Positions 1 through 12,779 of a stretch of DNA of 64,000 bases are shown in pieces; position 1 is the first letter of the stretch; each line of letters starts with the position of its first letter. Source of the DNA: Pipra filicauda (taxonomy: Eukaryota > Chordata > Aves > Passeriformes > Pipridae); the NCBI RefSeq assembly GCF_003945595.2, contig NW_024103718.1:1612001-1676000 (forward strand). Reading direction: 5' to 3'. The notes below the pieces were generated by a model. The model worked only from the letters and a program-made list of their open reading frames with translations, did not search any database and was not told where the DNA came from. Position numbers and translations under genes: made by a program.

Positions 1-3000
1 ACTGACTTCTGCAGTCATGTATTAGGATATGTATGTGGTAGAGTTAGATGGTGGTGTTAAAAGTGCAGAGAGGTTCAGATCTTACTTCTTCTGGTGAATA
101 CATGCCTGAAACACACTAAATTAGAGTACTGGATTCCTGTGGAAAAGTGTCGGTTGTGACTATCACAGAGAAGAGCGAATTCAGTAAAGAAAGGAATTTA
201 TTTTAATATCAAATGCTATTGCCATATAGGGTGTGGAAAACAAACTTCTTCACATCTCAGACCATGCATAATTAAACACACTCCCAGGAGACTTCTATCA
301 TTTGAGTCAGCAAAAACAGAATACATGGCAATGGAATGTGATGGAAATACTGTGTTGTAATCTTTGTAGATTATTACCTATGATAACTAAACTTAAAAGT
401 CATAGTAATGCCAGCAGTATAAAGACTTAGATTAGATAGAAAGAACACAAAATGACTTCCCTGAGATGTTTATGTCATCACAAACATGGTGTCACACCAT
501 CTTCCTATCTTGTATGACATTCTAGTCTGTGCAATAAAACCTCTCCATTCAAGGTGATATGCAGACGGAGTTGCAGGGGGAATAAAGGAAAAATTGTCAA
601 ATATGGCTCCCAAGAACACTGGGGTAGATAAAGATGGATTTATTGGTGGTAGGAGAAGGGAATTGAGTATATAACTTATCTTCTTGGTGGTAGTGACTAT
701 GTAACACACGGTGCACGGCATCCTTCACACTGTTCTGCCAGCACCTAGTCCTCCCATGACACAGTTTGCATATGCATAGTGGAAAAATGAAACGTAAAAA
801 AAGATTTGCTAGTCAAGATATACAATTTAAAATAAAATGTGATGCTTCATATTCCTACCTTCCCCAAAACTTTCATATTAATTTAGGTAATTTCATGTGA
901 CTTGCCCTTCTGTGAAATAAGCCATAGGGTTAGGATCTCAAGGGTTATCACTGTTTCTTCAACGGGTTGTGTGGAATTTGTGGTAATTTTTTTTTATTCT
1001 GTCTAAAAGATTTACAATGACTCGCTATAGTTCAAAATAAAATTAAAATTAAAGAACAATATAATAGGAAAAAACACTTAATAATACTCTTGTACTAATT
1101 CAACTCTGTCTCCTCTTATCATCTACCTTCTTCTCTGAAATCAAATAAAATATTCATTGGCTGACAAGTTATAAGAGCACAGGACTGGAATCAACTAACA
1201 TTTGATAACACCTGCCTTGTATTCTAAAAAGATGTACTTTATGAAACTCTTACAAAACACCAACCCAAAATGTCACATGCTTTATTAAACATATACATCA
1301 GGCAATGAGAAAAAGAGACAAGAATACTACTAATGGCTTAAGTCCCGGTGTAGAGGAAAGTTATTTAATCAAACTGCCAAGGGGTACCTAGCGGATGACC
1401 GCAATAGTGAATTGTGAGGTAGCACAAAAAGTCCAACAGATCCTTTCAGCCTTATCTGGGGAAGAGAAAGACATATTCTTCCTGTCACCAAATCTTTAGC
1501 CCTGAAAATATGAACATGAGGTACTCAACAGGTAAATGAGACCAATACCATTAGGAATTAACAAGTTCTACATCATTTTTCTGGCTATTACCAATCACCA
1601 GTGAAAAGGAGTTACATGAAAAAATAAAACTACAGAAGAAATATTTTCTACATAATTTCTGTTACTATATCAGTTGAAGATGAATTGCTAAAAATCTTAG
1701 AAAACATTGCACTTCTTGATCTAAGTGGAACATACAAACCTTGTAACTGGACAAATGAGAATGTTTACCATGCAAACTTGTATACCTGAATCTAGACTCA
1801 TGTTTCTGGTCAATGGGGAGAAATAGGGATTCTATTATTCTCAGCTTCAAGATATTTATAATAGATAAGATAAACTATGTTTTATTAGTTGCCATTGCTT
1901 TCTCTTAATTAGAAAGGGAAGTCTAAAGAAAGTAGGCCAAATATAGACCATTTAAACTAGGAAAGGTAAATCTTGGTCTAAGTAAGCAGGGTGTACCTTT
2001 TTTCAGAGGTGTAACAATGAAGATTTATTCTTGCTTCTGCTTTGTGCCAGAGTGTTGGAGCGTATTAATGAAACTGAAAACACAATTACAGAGAAAATTA
2101 ATAAAATCAGAAAAAACAAACAGAAATATTACCTGAAATCAACAGATTCTATATTCTAATTTTCTCTGCGATGAAGTTACATTATAATACCTTTAGTCAA
2201 CACATTCTTTCCTCTTCCACAGAACCTTTTTTATGAGTCCCCCCATAACACAAATAAACAAGAATGGGTTTTAGGGAATCACTATGAAAAAATCAGTTTT
2301 CCAAAAAATTGTGTGCAACTTTCCTCATCAGTTTAATAGAACTAACTATACTAGAAATAAGCACTAATTGGGTCTGTTTTTCCATGAAAATGCAGATAAG
2401 GATGTAGACTGGAGATACTCTTTATTAAAATGATTTACTGAAGCCACAGCAGTTAGAGGTGTGACCCCGGAACCCTTTTTGCCTCCAGAGGCTGACAGCC
2501 CAAACACTGGATTGTGTGAAACAGGTTTTATTGTGGGATGGAGTGAAAGAGCATTTACAGCAGTGGAAAAATAACACAAAATTCAACAGAATGAAGTAGG
2601 AGAGGAAGCAGAATAAACATAGTGTTTGGGAAAAATAGACTGAATTTTGTGCAAATGTGCCCAATAATTAATTCATTTTTCAGTACCAGAACTGCTTTCT
2701 GCTTTGAAGAGCTGAAGCCTGTGAAGGTGGCTTGTATGGCTCTCTCAGACATGAAAGAATGATGAGAAGACTGTATGGCCACAGGATGTAGTGCAAGGAT
2801 GGAGGATGGGGGAGGTATTCCTTGTCTGGACAGGGGATATATAACAGTTTTATTATATATCACTTTCTATATCCATATATATATATATACTTGTCTTTAT
2901 GATAGTTTTGATTCTGTGAGGCTGCAACACATCATGGAGAGTGGCTATGGTGTAGGGGTCTGAAAATTGTCCCCACATCAATTCATTTAATATTATATAG

Positions 3001-3110
3001 TCAGGCTGTGGTCCTGTTTACAGCTGAGCCTAAGGAAGTGGTGCCTTCTGCAAGAGGAATTGGGAAGAGCTTTCCCAGTGCCTGGGATGTAGCTCTCTTC
3101 AGGAACCAAT
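1..3110. other. Intergenic, no gene supported
   Basis: AT-rich DNA with frequent stops in all frames. The short open frames here lack splice-site support, conserved motifs and codon structure, so I treat them as chance. A short (AT)n run lies at about 2871-2890. A somewhat more GC-rich patch at about 2440-2560 has no recognisable identity. Relative to SLC10A2 this is far downstream of the 3' end. In mammals ERCC5 lies on that side, but none of its exons is visible here. Confidence 0.6.
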
Positions 3111-3194
3111 GGTGGGCTTGGTAGTGCTGGGTTCATGGTTGAACTCAATGATCTTGAGGTGTTTTCCAACCTGAATGATTCTGTGATTCTATGA
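3111..3194 (+). mobile_element. CR1 LINE 3'-end fragment
   Basis: About 84 bp matching the 3' untranslated end of CR1. It reads from the TGGGCTTGGTAGTGCTGG-like segment through the diagnostic TTTTCCAACCTGAATGATT to the terminal ATTCTGTGATTCTATGA octamer-type tail, so the element lies on the plus strand. It is extremely 5'-truncated, as most CR1 copies are, and moderately diverged. It has no coding content. Confidence 0.85.
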
Positions 3195-6100
3195 CTCTTG
3201 GCTGTGTGGGGTGAACATCCCATGAGCTCTGCAAACAAACAGGGTGACATCTTGCGCTGCATGCAAGGACAGGCATTTTTGTCCAAATCCAGCAATGGGC
3301 CAAGGCAGACTGACCAAGGACATGTCCATGGGTCACACTGGATACCTGTTTGCACTGGGTTGATGTTTTCACTGAGTTGGGTAAATAAAGATCTTTTAGT
3401 AGAAACATATGCAGCTTGACAGTAAGTGCCTATAGCTGTGTTGTTCAGAGCTAAAAATTAAACTAATTACTGCCTGGATTTTTGTCTCCACCTTGGTATC
3501 TCATATCTCTGATGTCAGTTTTCGAGAACAAGATATGCAAAGAAGCAATAAATTTTTCACACATTTTACTGTAGATAATATTTATAGACTTCTTTTTATT
3601 TGAACACGCTGTGCTGGCACATGCTGCTGTGCAGTGAAACGATCTAATCTTAAGGACTGATTAAGCCAAATGAAACCAAAGTTCTGTTTTCTTCCTCCCA
3701 TCATATGTCATGTTCAATGCTGATGTTTTCAGATTTCTGTATAAATATTTCACATGATTTCAACAGTTTAGCTTCAGGACATAGAGTGAAAAATAGAAGA
3801 AAGGATGAAATAATTTAAGCTTGTTAGAAAGAAGGAAAAACAAATGCATCAGAACAGTAATTTGTTTTCCAACTGAAATAGTAAGTGGCAGATCTTAGAT
3901 GACCTATGAGTTTAACTCCACAGTTCCCTGGGTTTTTAAGACTATTGAGTTTGTTTAGTTTGGTGGTATAGGATAGGACATGGAATTTGCATCAAAATTT
4001 CTGCAACCAAAATCTACTCTTGTTCTGAAAAGAAAATAAATTTTAGTGTAGTGTTTCAAGACATGGAGTACTCACTATCACCCAGGCCGAAATGCCAAAT
4101 GATTGATTAAACTACAATAAAGGATTTCAATTATCTGTATTGAGATATAAAATTAGTCTAAAATCTGAATTCACAAATTCCAATAATCCGTGCAGAACCT
4201 TTATCCACACAACAGTCATATCTATCTGCATGACTTCAATATCAGAGTTAGGAAGGAAAGAGAAGCAATTTGTGCAGCCTACTACTTAGTAAGAGCACAG
4301 TAAAATGGTGCTAAAGTATTTTATATTTGCTTAAGATTCTTTCTAAGCTTTTTCTTAAGAATACATAGATTATATTTGCTACACTACACCATTTTTCTGT
4401 GGAAGCTCAGTCTGTGGCACAAATTCAGTGAAATGGTGCATTACATGAAACGGTTTAATGTGTATCACTTTTTCTGACTCTAACTAACCAGCCAAATTAA
4501 AGTGGGCTGAGGAGATAGAGCCTGTACTGCAGCCTGTAAAAGTATATTCTACTTGAAAGTTACAGAGCAAACCTGACTGAAATGTTTGTTTAAAAGAACA
4601 AAGTTAGACGCATCTTGTCTATTTACCAGGGTACAAGATGAAGGGGAAAATAAATTATTTTCCTTTGATTCTTTTCAATTTAGCAGTTGTCCATTGCTCA
4701 TTTGCTAATGCAAAGAGTATATGTTTTAGGTGAACTCCTGTCTCATATCTGCTGAAATTTATCTGATAAGAAAAGACATTTTTATCTTTTATACTGTAAA
4801 GATAAGACTCAATGGTAAAAGTGTAAGGCACACACCCTATTTGATTCAGCAAAACTGTTCTTACTGATTCTGGTTCCTCTTCTCAGTTTTATGTCAGAAT
4901 TCTTCTTGGTTGGATTGCAGTGCTGCAATTGACACTTCTGGTTTTCCTTTTGTTATACCCACTTCTGTTTCTATCTACTCACTTTTACTTCAGTCAATAG
5001 TTAATGTGGTTGCTCAGTTTCCCATTCTTCTTCCGTTACCTGTCTTCCTCATTTATTCTCTCTCCTTATAGTGTCTTCTGTGCTTATATCTATTCCTACA
5101 TTCACATGTGTGTTCCCAGAACAGATAAAACTTGTTTTTGTTTTTGTCATGCCTCTGCTCATGATCTAGCCAATCTGCATGAAGTAGGACAGAAGTGCTC
5201 TCTACACCTCTCTGACTGTGTTTAGACTTTCCATCTGTTGTTGTGTATCATGAAATACATGGCATTATCTATCAAAGGCTGACAAAGGGCCAGTGTGTAG
5301 AGCTGTGCCTTTCTGAATACAAGGTTTACTTCCTGTGGACACCAGAGCAAACGCTGTTTGTGATGGGTTTACAACATGCTAAGGCACATTTCAGATGGAG
5401 GTAAAGGTACCTCTACAGAGCCAGAAGGAAGATTGCCTCGTTATATATGAACTGCTGAAGCAAAGAGGTCCAGGGCGTGATTCATGCCCATAATGCTGGG
5501 GGCTGGCCTCTGCCAAAACTGATGGGTACCACAAATAGCAGTGGAGATGAACTGCAACCCTGTGTGCGGACTTTCTTCCTGGCCACCTTGTCATTTAGCA
5601 GCACGCCCTTGTGCACTGGGTAATCTCCATCGACAGACTGGAGCATGTAAGCAGCTGAGGTGTCATGACTGGCAGTGGTTGCTGATGAAACATATCTCTC
5701 TGAGATCCAGCTATGTTGATGACTCTGCCTGTGTGACACTCTCCTTCAGTACAACATGAACTGTGCTCATGATTACCTTCCCTCTTGCTTAAGAGCTTGT
5801 CTGGAGGGCAGCCCCCGGGGGTTGGTGTCTATTCTGTCTCTTAGGTATTTTGCAGTCCTGTGCTACTGCACCACCAATGTCAAAGTGCTCTTTTAAGGAG
5901 ATAAAACATATTCCTCAACACATGCCTCCATATCAAATTTTGTGGGGAAAAAAAAAGTCAAGATCCACATATGCTGCTGGCTCAGTTCATTTATTGTAGT
6001 GGAGAGTCTAGAAGCAGTACTGTAGTGTTCAGTGCTCTATACGATCCTCTTGGTACCTACACATTATTCTTTGTGCTCTTGCAACATTTTTGGGAATGTA

Positions 6101-6823
6101 AGCAGTTGTGTTGCCTCTAGGGAAAGTTTTCATGCTGCTTGGAACACGGGATTTTTGCTTTAAGAATGTCCAGTCCCTCAGAGAGGTGACACAGTGGAAG
6201 CCAGTCGAGAGCAGAACTACAAGGACAGCTTGGTGCACAGACTGTGTGATAAGGATGCTGATATATATGCTGAGCACAAATGTAATAAAAAGAATTAGGT
6301 GGTTGAGCTTTCTTTAGGGAATTGGGAAATGTGATTTAAATCTCCTTAGAAGAGGAAATCAAACTCTGCCCCTCAGGCCCCCTCCCACAAAAGCAAAGAT
6401 AATTTGACTAATGTACACTGAGAGAGGGAATAGGAAATGGATCAACAACAACTGCATATAAAAAAGCAGCAGAAACACCCTGTTACTCTGGGACTCAAGT
6501 AAGTTTTCTCAGCACATGACTGTTAAACTGAGACCCTGAGGAGTGGCTGGTGGGGGAACCCCTCATTTCAAGGTCCTGGTTAGGCTTTAGTAAACTTTTA
6601 TCTGACCTGAATAGTGTTATAAGCACTTTCAGAGTCTGCATAAATGTGTTACTTAACTGTCTGAGGAACTCCTAGATAAAACTGTAATGTGTCTCTGGAA
6701 TTCAGGTACCTTTTCTGAAGAGTTTAGCATTAAGTGTGAAAACAGTTTTGCACGTTTGCAAAGGTGTTTATAGATCTGACTGAGTAGCCTTGTAACATTA
6801 ATCCTCTTCCTCCACTGTCAAGA
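3195..6823. other. Intergenic, no gene supported
   Basis: Mostly AT-rich and unremarkable. A more GC-balanced stretch at about 5391-5760 is open on the minus strand for about 85 codons (5482-5739), but I cannot match it to a family and see no flanking splice signals. It could be a decayed pseudogene or chance. A second patch at about 6029-6317 is likewise open without identity. Confidence 0.5.
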
Positions 6824-7415
6824 TGTCCTGGTTTTCTCTGGGAAAGACTTAATTTTTTTTCTAGGAGCTGGTATAGGGCTGTGCTTTGGATTTAGTATGA
6901 GAATAATGTTGAAAACACATGAATACTTTAGTTGTTGCTAAGCAGTGCTTACCCTCAGTCAAGGACTTATCAGTTTCCCATGCTCTACCAGTGAGGAGAG
7001 GAACAAGAAGCTGGGAGAGAGGGACCATGGCTAGTTCAGCTGACCCTAACTGGCCAAAGGCATATTCCATACCATAAAATGTCATGCTCAGTATGTAAAC
7101 TGGGGAGAATTGGCCGGGAGGGGCTGATTGCTGCTGGGCGACAGGCTGGGCATTGGTCAGTGGGTGGAGAGCAACTGTATTGTACATCACTTCTTTCTCT
7201 TGGGTTTTATTCCTCCCTCTCTCTCTCATTTTCATTACAATAAAAATAATAAAAATATTATTAATAATAATAATTTTATTTCAATTGTTAAACTGTTCTT
7301 ATCTCAACCCAAGAGTTTTACCTTTTTCTGATTCTCATCCCCTTTCCAGTAAGAGGGAGAAAGTGAGCAAGCAGCAGCACGGTACTTAGTTGCTGGCTGG
7401 GGTTAAGCCATGACA
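6824..7415 (+). mobile_element. Solo LTR of an avian endogenous retrovirus
   Basis: A 592-bp element starting TGTCCTGG and ending CCATGACA, with the TG...CA termini of a retroviral LTR. Its internal text resembles a widespread bird LTR. A block at about 7059-7200 contains the CATATTCCATACCATA-like segment, a degraded TATA-like box at 7091-7100 and a GGCTGGGCATTGGTCAG segment. Poly(A) signals AATAAA follow at 7239-7255. After them comes CTCAACCCAAGAGTTTTACC and a closing GGCTGGGGTTAAGCCATGACA-type end. The order TATA then AATAAA puts it on the plus strand. No internal gag, pol or env sequence adjoins it, so it is most likely a solo LTR left by recombination. The flanks (CAAGA left, CATGT right) do not give a clean target duplication, which suggests age or an edge error of a few bases. 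The family name is uncertain. Confidence 0.8.
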
Positions 7416-10400
7416 CATGTAGAAAATGTGGGAGTGACTCTATCACTGTATGCATTCGAGTCACAGATTTTTGAAAAGCATACCTAAAGACAGCATATCA
7501 CCCTGAACCTGGCTCTGTAGTTCTTGGCAGTTAAACACAAATAGATCATGCAACACAATCAACCTTCATAACATAGTAAAAAGTAGAAATTCTCCTTTGA
7601 CAACTTAATCTTGAGGATCACTTTCATTTCCTCTCATAGTCATTTATTTATTTACCAATAAAATATGTAATGTTCAAAGTGCAGTATTAATGGAACCATG
7701 ATTAAGCTGTAAAAAAGCCCAACTCTACATCAAAGATATAATATTCTTTTGGGATGAACATGCTCGGTTTTTATATAAGTGAAGGCTCTGTCCCACAGAA
7801 GTAGAAATTGTTCTAACTGAAGTATCTACTTAGTTAAAACTTAATTTATCATTAACAACATGAGTCAGAGCTGCCATAGGTCTATAAGGAGACAATAGGG
7901 GAAAATACATGGTCTTTACCCTGTGTTCTCTGGCCCCATTAAAGCCACATGATTTTGAATGTTTAAAGAAAAAAAATGGTTTGGGGCATGTACTGTTACA
8001 TTTACACTGGTAAATATGCCAAGGGGAGGGCATGGTCTCATGACTGTTTGCACCCTTTATGGCACAGCTTCAGCTCTTGTGACCTGGCATTGTTGAGTGG
8101 TGCCAGGTTAGGGCTGATGAAGAGGAATATTTCCAGAAGGGAGCTGGAAATGCATCCCTTCTGCTCATGGGGAAAGAGAACTGTGCTTTGTTTATGTGAG
8201 AGCGACAATGCCGCTTAGCTTTGGGTCAGAGACTGCTCCCTGGTTTATTTTATTTGCTAGCAAAGGGGTAGCCTAAACTTTCATCTCTGCTGTCATCTTA
8301 GCTTGGGCTTGTGCCTGAGCCCAGTTTATTCTCTTGCCTACACAAGTCTGAGTGTTGGCTTGTTGTCTGGCTCTTGTCTGGAAGTAACCAAGTGGGGAAA
8401 GTAAGCACAGAGAGTGAGACTGCCTCATCCTTCTGGTCTGCCATCATGGATGGTACTAAAACAGCTGGTGCAGTCTAGATGACTGGAGAACAAGGAGTGA
8501 AATGTTGCTCTCTGGGCACCACTGAGTGAATCCAGCTTGCTCTCTCAGCCATCTCTGGCTCCTCAAGTCTCAACTCATGCAGTTGAACACCCTACACACT
8601 TAGTAGCACTGTGGTGTTTCTGGGTGACTGCAAAGACCTCGAGGAGCATATACTCTCTCTGAGTTTCAGACTAGTCTGACCATATTACAATGATGACCCA
8701 AATACCCTATGTGATTTTGATGTTGTAAACAGTCCAGCTGTTTTATACTTCCTGACTGTGGGAGGTTTTTATTTGCGTATGAAAGTTTCTGTGGAAGAAT
8801 TCTGAAAAACACAACAGAATGGGTGAAGTGGTACAGAATAGACAGAAAGTAATTAATGTAACGACTGTTCCCTCTGTAGACAGCTAGATATGTCTTCATA
8901 AAATAATTTCCTCTGAATTTTCTCCTGTCCCCCCTATGACCACATTGTTCATTTCAGTATAGACAGTTCTGTCCTTCTGCTCAGATGTCATTTCCCTTTC
9001 AATAGGGAAAATATTTAAACACAGCTTGTGTTTTTCCTTGGATTTAATGATTACTGAAAAGGACTGCACAAACAGACACAAGAACCTCAGAGCACCAGTT
9101 AGCTTGGGAATGACACAAGAAGGTGCTTAAAGAAAGTGTGTAAGAGATATGGACAGTTTCCAGCAAACAACTATCAAAGGACTATCTGAGCTTTACCTTA
9201 AGTATCATATTAAATTGATAATTGCTGCCCACAAATCAGTTTTTTTCCATTTTTTTCTTAAGACTATTTTTTAGATATTATGCATTAATTGTATAATTTT
9301 TTTAAACAAGCATTGGATATCTTAAAACTGAAATATATGTTCTTCTAGGTAAGCTGTATGTTTTGTTCTATTTCCTCAGTGGTGCACTTTTATGGAAAAT
9401 TCTTCCATATCAGCTGTGGTTTATTTTATGAGTTCAGGGTACATTTTTAAAGAAAGAGCCTTACGTGGAAAGAATTTGTGTTCTACCTACAGCAGATTTA
9501 CTACTGACGTTAGAAACACATCACCAGCACAACCTGTAACCCTGACATTTTCATTAATCCCCTGCAGTTAATTCCACTTATGGGGAATTAATTGTGCCAT
9601 CAAATTACTTAAACAGGGCCTTACCATCTCAATATGACCTCCTTGCTTCTATTTTGAATTCATATGGGGGAAAGTGTCTTTTAAAAACTGTGATGAAATC
9701 TCCCAAATGAGTAATACATAAACTCATTGCAGAAGAAGGAGACAGAAGGTCTGCAGTCATATATAAAAGAATGTATCAGATTACCTTAATGATACCTGAT
9801 CAGCAGACCTAATCAGAACATTTGTAGCAATTAAGTTATATCTATAAGATATGAAGATGCTAATGTATGTTCAGGAACAACGGTAGAATGAGAAACTGTG
9901 CATAAGCTTCGTGTGCTCTAAGGAAAAACAATTAGATTCTGTTTGCCTGGAACAGAAATTGTTCCTTTTTATAACATTATTATAGACATATAGTAACTAG
10001 GGGATAAACTACTTAAAGGAACTGATTAACTCCATCTTGCAGTCAGTAAGAGTTTTCTCCAGTGTTGAGTTTTCTTTTCCCTTTCTTTGAAGTTTTAAAG
10101 TATTTGTGTGATTGCAAAGGATTTCTCAGTTGGTGAGTTATTGGAAAAGCAAAAGTCCAGTCCTCATGGCTAAATCCCCAATTAATTGAAATCCAAAAGA
10201 TCGTGAACTTTATTTCAATTTGGTACTTCCAAAGTCTCACATTTTCCATAATCAATCCTAATCTGAGGTAGAAGGCTGATTTATGATCTTTCAAGAGAAA
10301 TTGGGAATTGATTAATTAATTTTATATTACGTCCATTATGAGTAAGTAGAGATATCAGTAATACATTTTTGTATGCTCTTTGTTTATATAGACATAGTTT

Positions 10401-12623
10401 GGAATGTCCTCATGGAACTTTATTTATCTATCTATTTATTTATTTTTTACAATGTCTTTGTCTCCTTCCAGAATTCTTCCTGTCCTTGACCAGGTGTCTG
10501 AAGAGTGTAATGGCTTGCTCTCCAGAGCAAAATCTATCTTTTCCTGCTGACAGTATTGACTACTTCTTTTCAGGGAAGCGTAAAGACTGATACTAGAAAC
10601 TTACTTTTCAATGGCTAAATTTAATAGAAATTAAATGGAGAGGATTATACCATTCCACAGCACATGTTTATTCATGAAAACACATTAAAGCTCCCTCAAA
10701 ACTTTCAATTTTCCATATTCTCCAATTCCAGTTTGAAGATTGGCAGATATCCTGGCAAGTTACAGTTATTTTTACATTTAGTATTTTAAGTTCATTTAGT
10801 GTTCAGCTTAACTGAGATGTTAATGCTTCTGGAGCAGAATGAATATTCCTTAGGAGACAGAAGCAGAAATTTACTTCTATTGCTCTTCAGTTCTGGCTTG
10901 GAAAATCCAGTCAGGTTTGCTTAGATACCATTTGACTGTGGGACTGTTATACTATATTTGCTTTAATTCTGGTTGTGAGCAAGCAATACAGTTAACCTGT
11001 GGAGAACAGATTCTTGTCAGATACCTAGAAGTGAAAGTCTGTTCCTTTGGAGTTAGGGAATTCTGATTATTGTTTTACATTTGCATCAAGTGTACAGTAT
11101 GTCAATTGATTGGGCTGCCAAAAAATAAGTTCATTTCTGAGGCTGACAAAAATGATACTGACCGGCAGAGAATAACAGTAGGTTTTGAACATCATAACCT
11201 GATTAGTTTGAAACAAGAAACTCATTTAATGTAAATTGCAAATCAATTTGCTTGTTAATTCTATTCAAATTGCGTTCTTTTCCAACTAACATAGCACACT
11301 ATATGACAGAAACAGTTCTTCCACCTGTCTTTAGGTCAGATGAGAAATTAGTTCTATTACAAGTTATATAATAGAAGATTAGAATCATAATACTGTCCTT
11401 TATTTTGCATAGTTTTCATTTTCTCAACTCTAAAACCTATCTTCCTCATTAAAGGAAACAAACTGGCTGCTCAGCAAATTTATGCAGAAAAGAAATGAAG
11501 ACAAAAAGATGTATTTAATTTCAACTAATTTTTTTTACTATCTGAGACTAAAAATTTTTTTATTTCATCTAAGACAGGCCATCTAAATTTACTTTATAAA
11601 GACAGGCAATTCTGAGAGAGTAGGCATGATTAACTCTGTGATGGTCTGTCTCCTTCTCTTTGCTGACTAGAGAATACATTTGATATCCAGATTTATGACT
11701 AGAGATCGGCTTGGCAAGTGTGATTGTTGTATCTTTGTAGGCCTTACACTACAGACCTTGGCATGAGTTAGGCTTTCATTCAGCTGTAATTTCAACTTCT
11801 AAGGTGTGTCTATCCTTAGGCATACTTCAGCTCATTTTGACTGCAACAGCTTGAGAACCAGCATTGCAAAGGCATCTGTATGACTTAGTCTGAAGTGATA
11901 AATTCAAGATTACTAGTATGTGCAAGAGTTAATTAGAACAGACATTTTTTAGCCTGAACATCACTGCATGAGCTTTTAAATTTCACAATCTGCAGTGTCC
12001 CATCCATACGTTGTTTCCGTGGATAGAAGATTGTTTAACGAGAAGTGGTGACTAAGTGATACTGCCTGTCTTTGAAAGGATTTTCACACTGATGAGTGTG
12101 AGGAGATGACCCTGAGCAGGTTAAACAAGACCAGGGTTTTCCTTTTGACCACACCAGGACAACTGCAACTGCAAGGCTGGAGTCTGGACCACCAGACTTC
12201 TTCAGCTGAGAAGCCCATATATCAGCATTTATAGAGCTGACAGCCAAAGACACATAACATCTTTCTGGAGACCTCTGGGGAGAAAGCACAACTTCCCCAA
12301 TAGTCCCTTACACTGCTGTGAGATGGCCCACCACAGCCTCTTGAGTGATGATCTGATAATGATGCTGTCCAGACTTCTACAGCTGGAGATTTAGAAGTTG
12401 CCCCATCAACATAAGTCTGCTGCTCACAATATTAACAAGCCCTGAGATTTTGTTTTAGGTTTGATGTGCTCTAAAGGTATATGTTGGGCAAGACCTTTGA
12501 GCTGGTTTTGCTTCGTGTAAAGCTTAGGACATATGATCCTTGATAGATGTAATTGCAATGGCTGCAAAAACTGCAACCTCCATTCTTCATCTGAGACCTC
12601 GAGTGCACATCTGCATTAAAAAA
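7416..12623. other. Intergenic, no gene supported
   Basis: AT-rich DNA with no recognisable gene or RNA. It contains short T-rich and ATTT-type simple stretches (about 10420-10447). A TAAT-rich segment at about 9550-9840 is dense in homeodomain-type core motifs and could be conserved non-coding DNA, though this cannot be shown without alignment. A more GC-rich patch at 12035-12400 has no identity. Confidence 0.55.
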
Positions 12624-12779
12624 TGTGTAGATGCCTCATCCATGGAAAGGATTGGCCAGGTTGGACGAGGCTCTGAGCAACCTGATCTAGTTGAAGATAT
12701 TTCTGCTTATTGCACAGGGGTTGAACTAGATGACTTTCAAGGTCCCTTCCAAGCCAAGCTGTTCTATGATTCTATGATT
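12624..12779 (+). mobile_element. CR1 LINE 3'-end fragment
   Basis: About 156 bp of CR1 3' end on the plus strand. It includes the GATGCCTCATCCATGGAAAG-like start, the CCAGGTTGGACGAGGCTCTG segment, the GAGCAACCTGATCTAGTTGA segment, the GGTTGAACTAGATGACTTTC segment, and AAGGTCCCTTCCAAGCC, ending in the TTCTATGATTCTATGAT tail. The element is 5'-truncated and diverged. The first part derives from the end of the reverse-transcriptase ORF and the rest from the 3' UTR. It belongs to a different CR1 subfamily from the copies at 3111 and 35809, judging by the LEDISAYCTG-equivalent segment before the tail. Confidence 0.9.
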
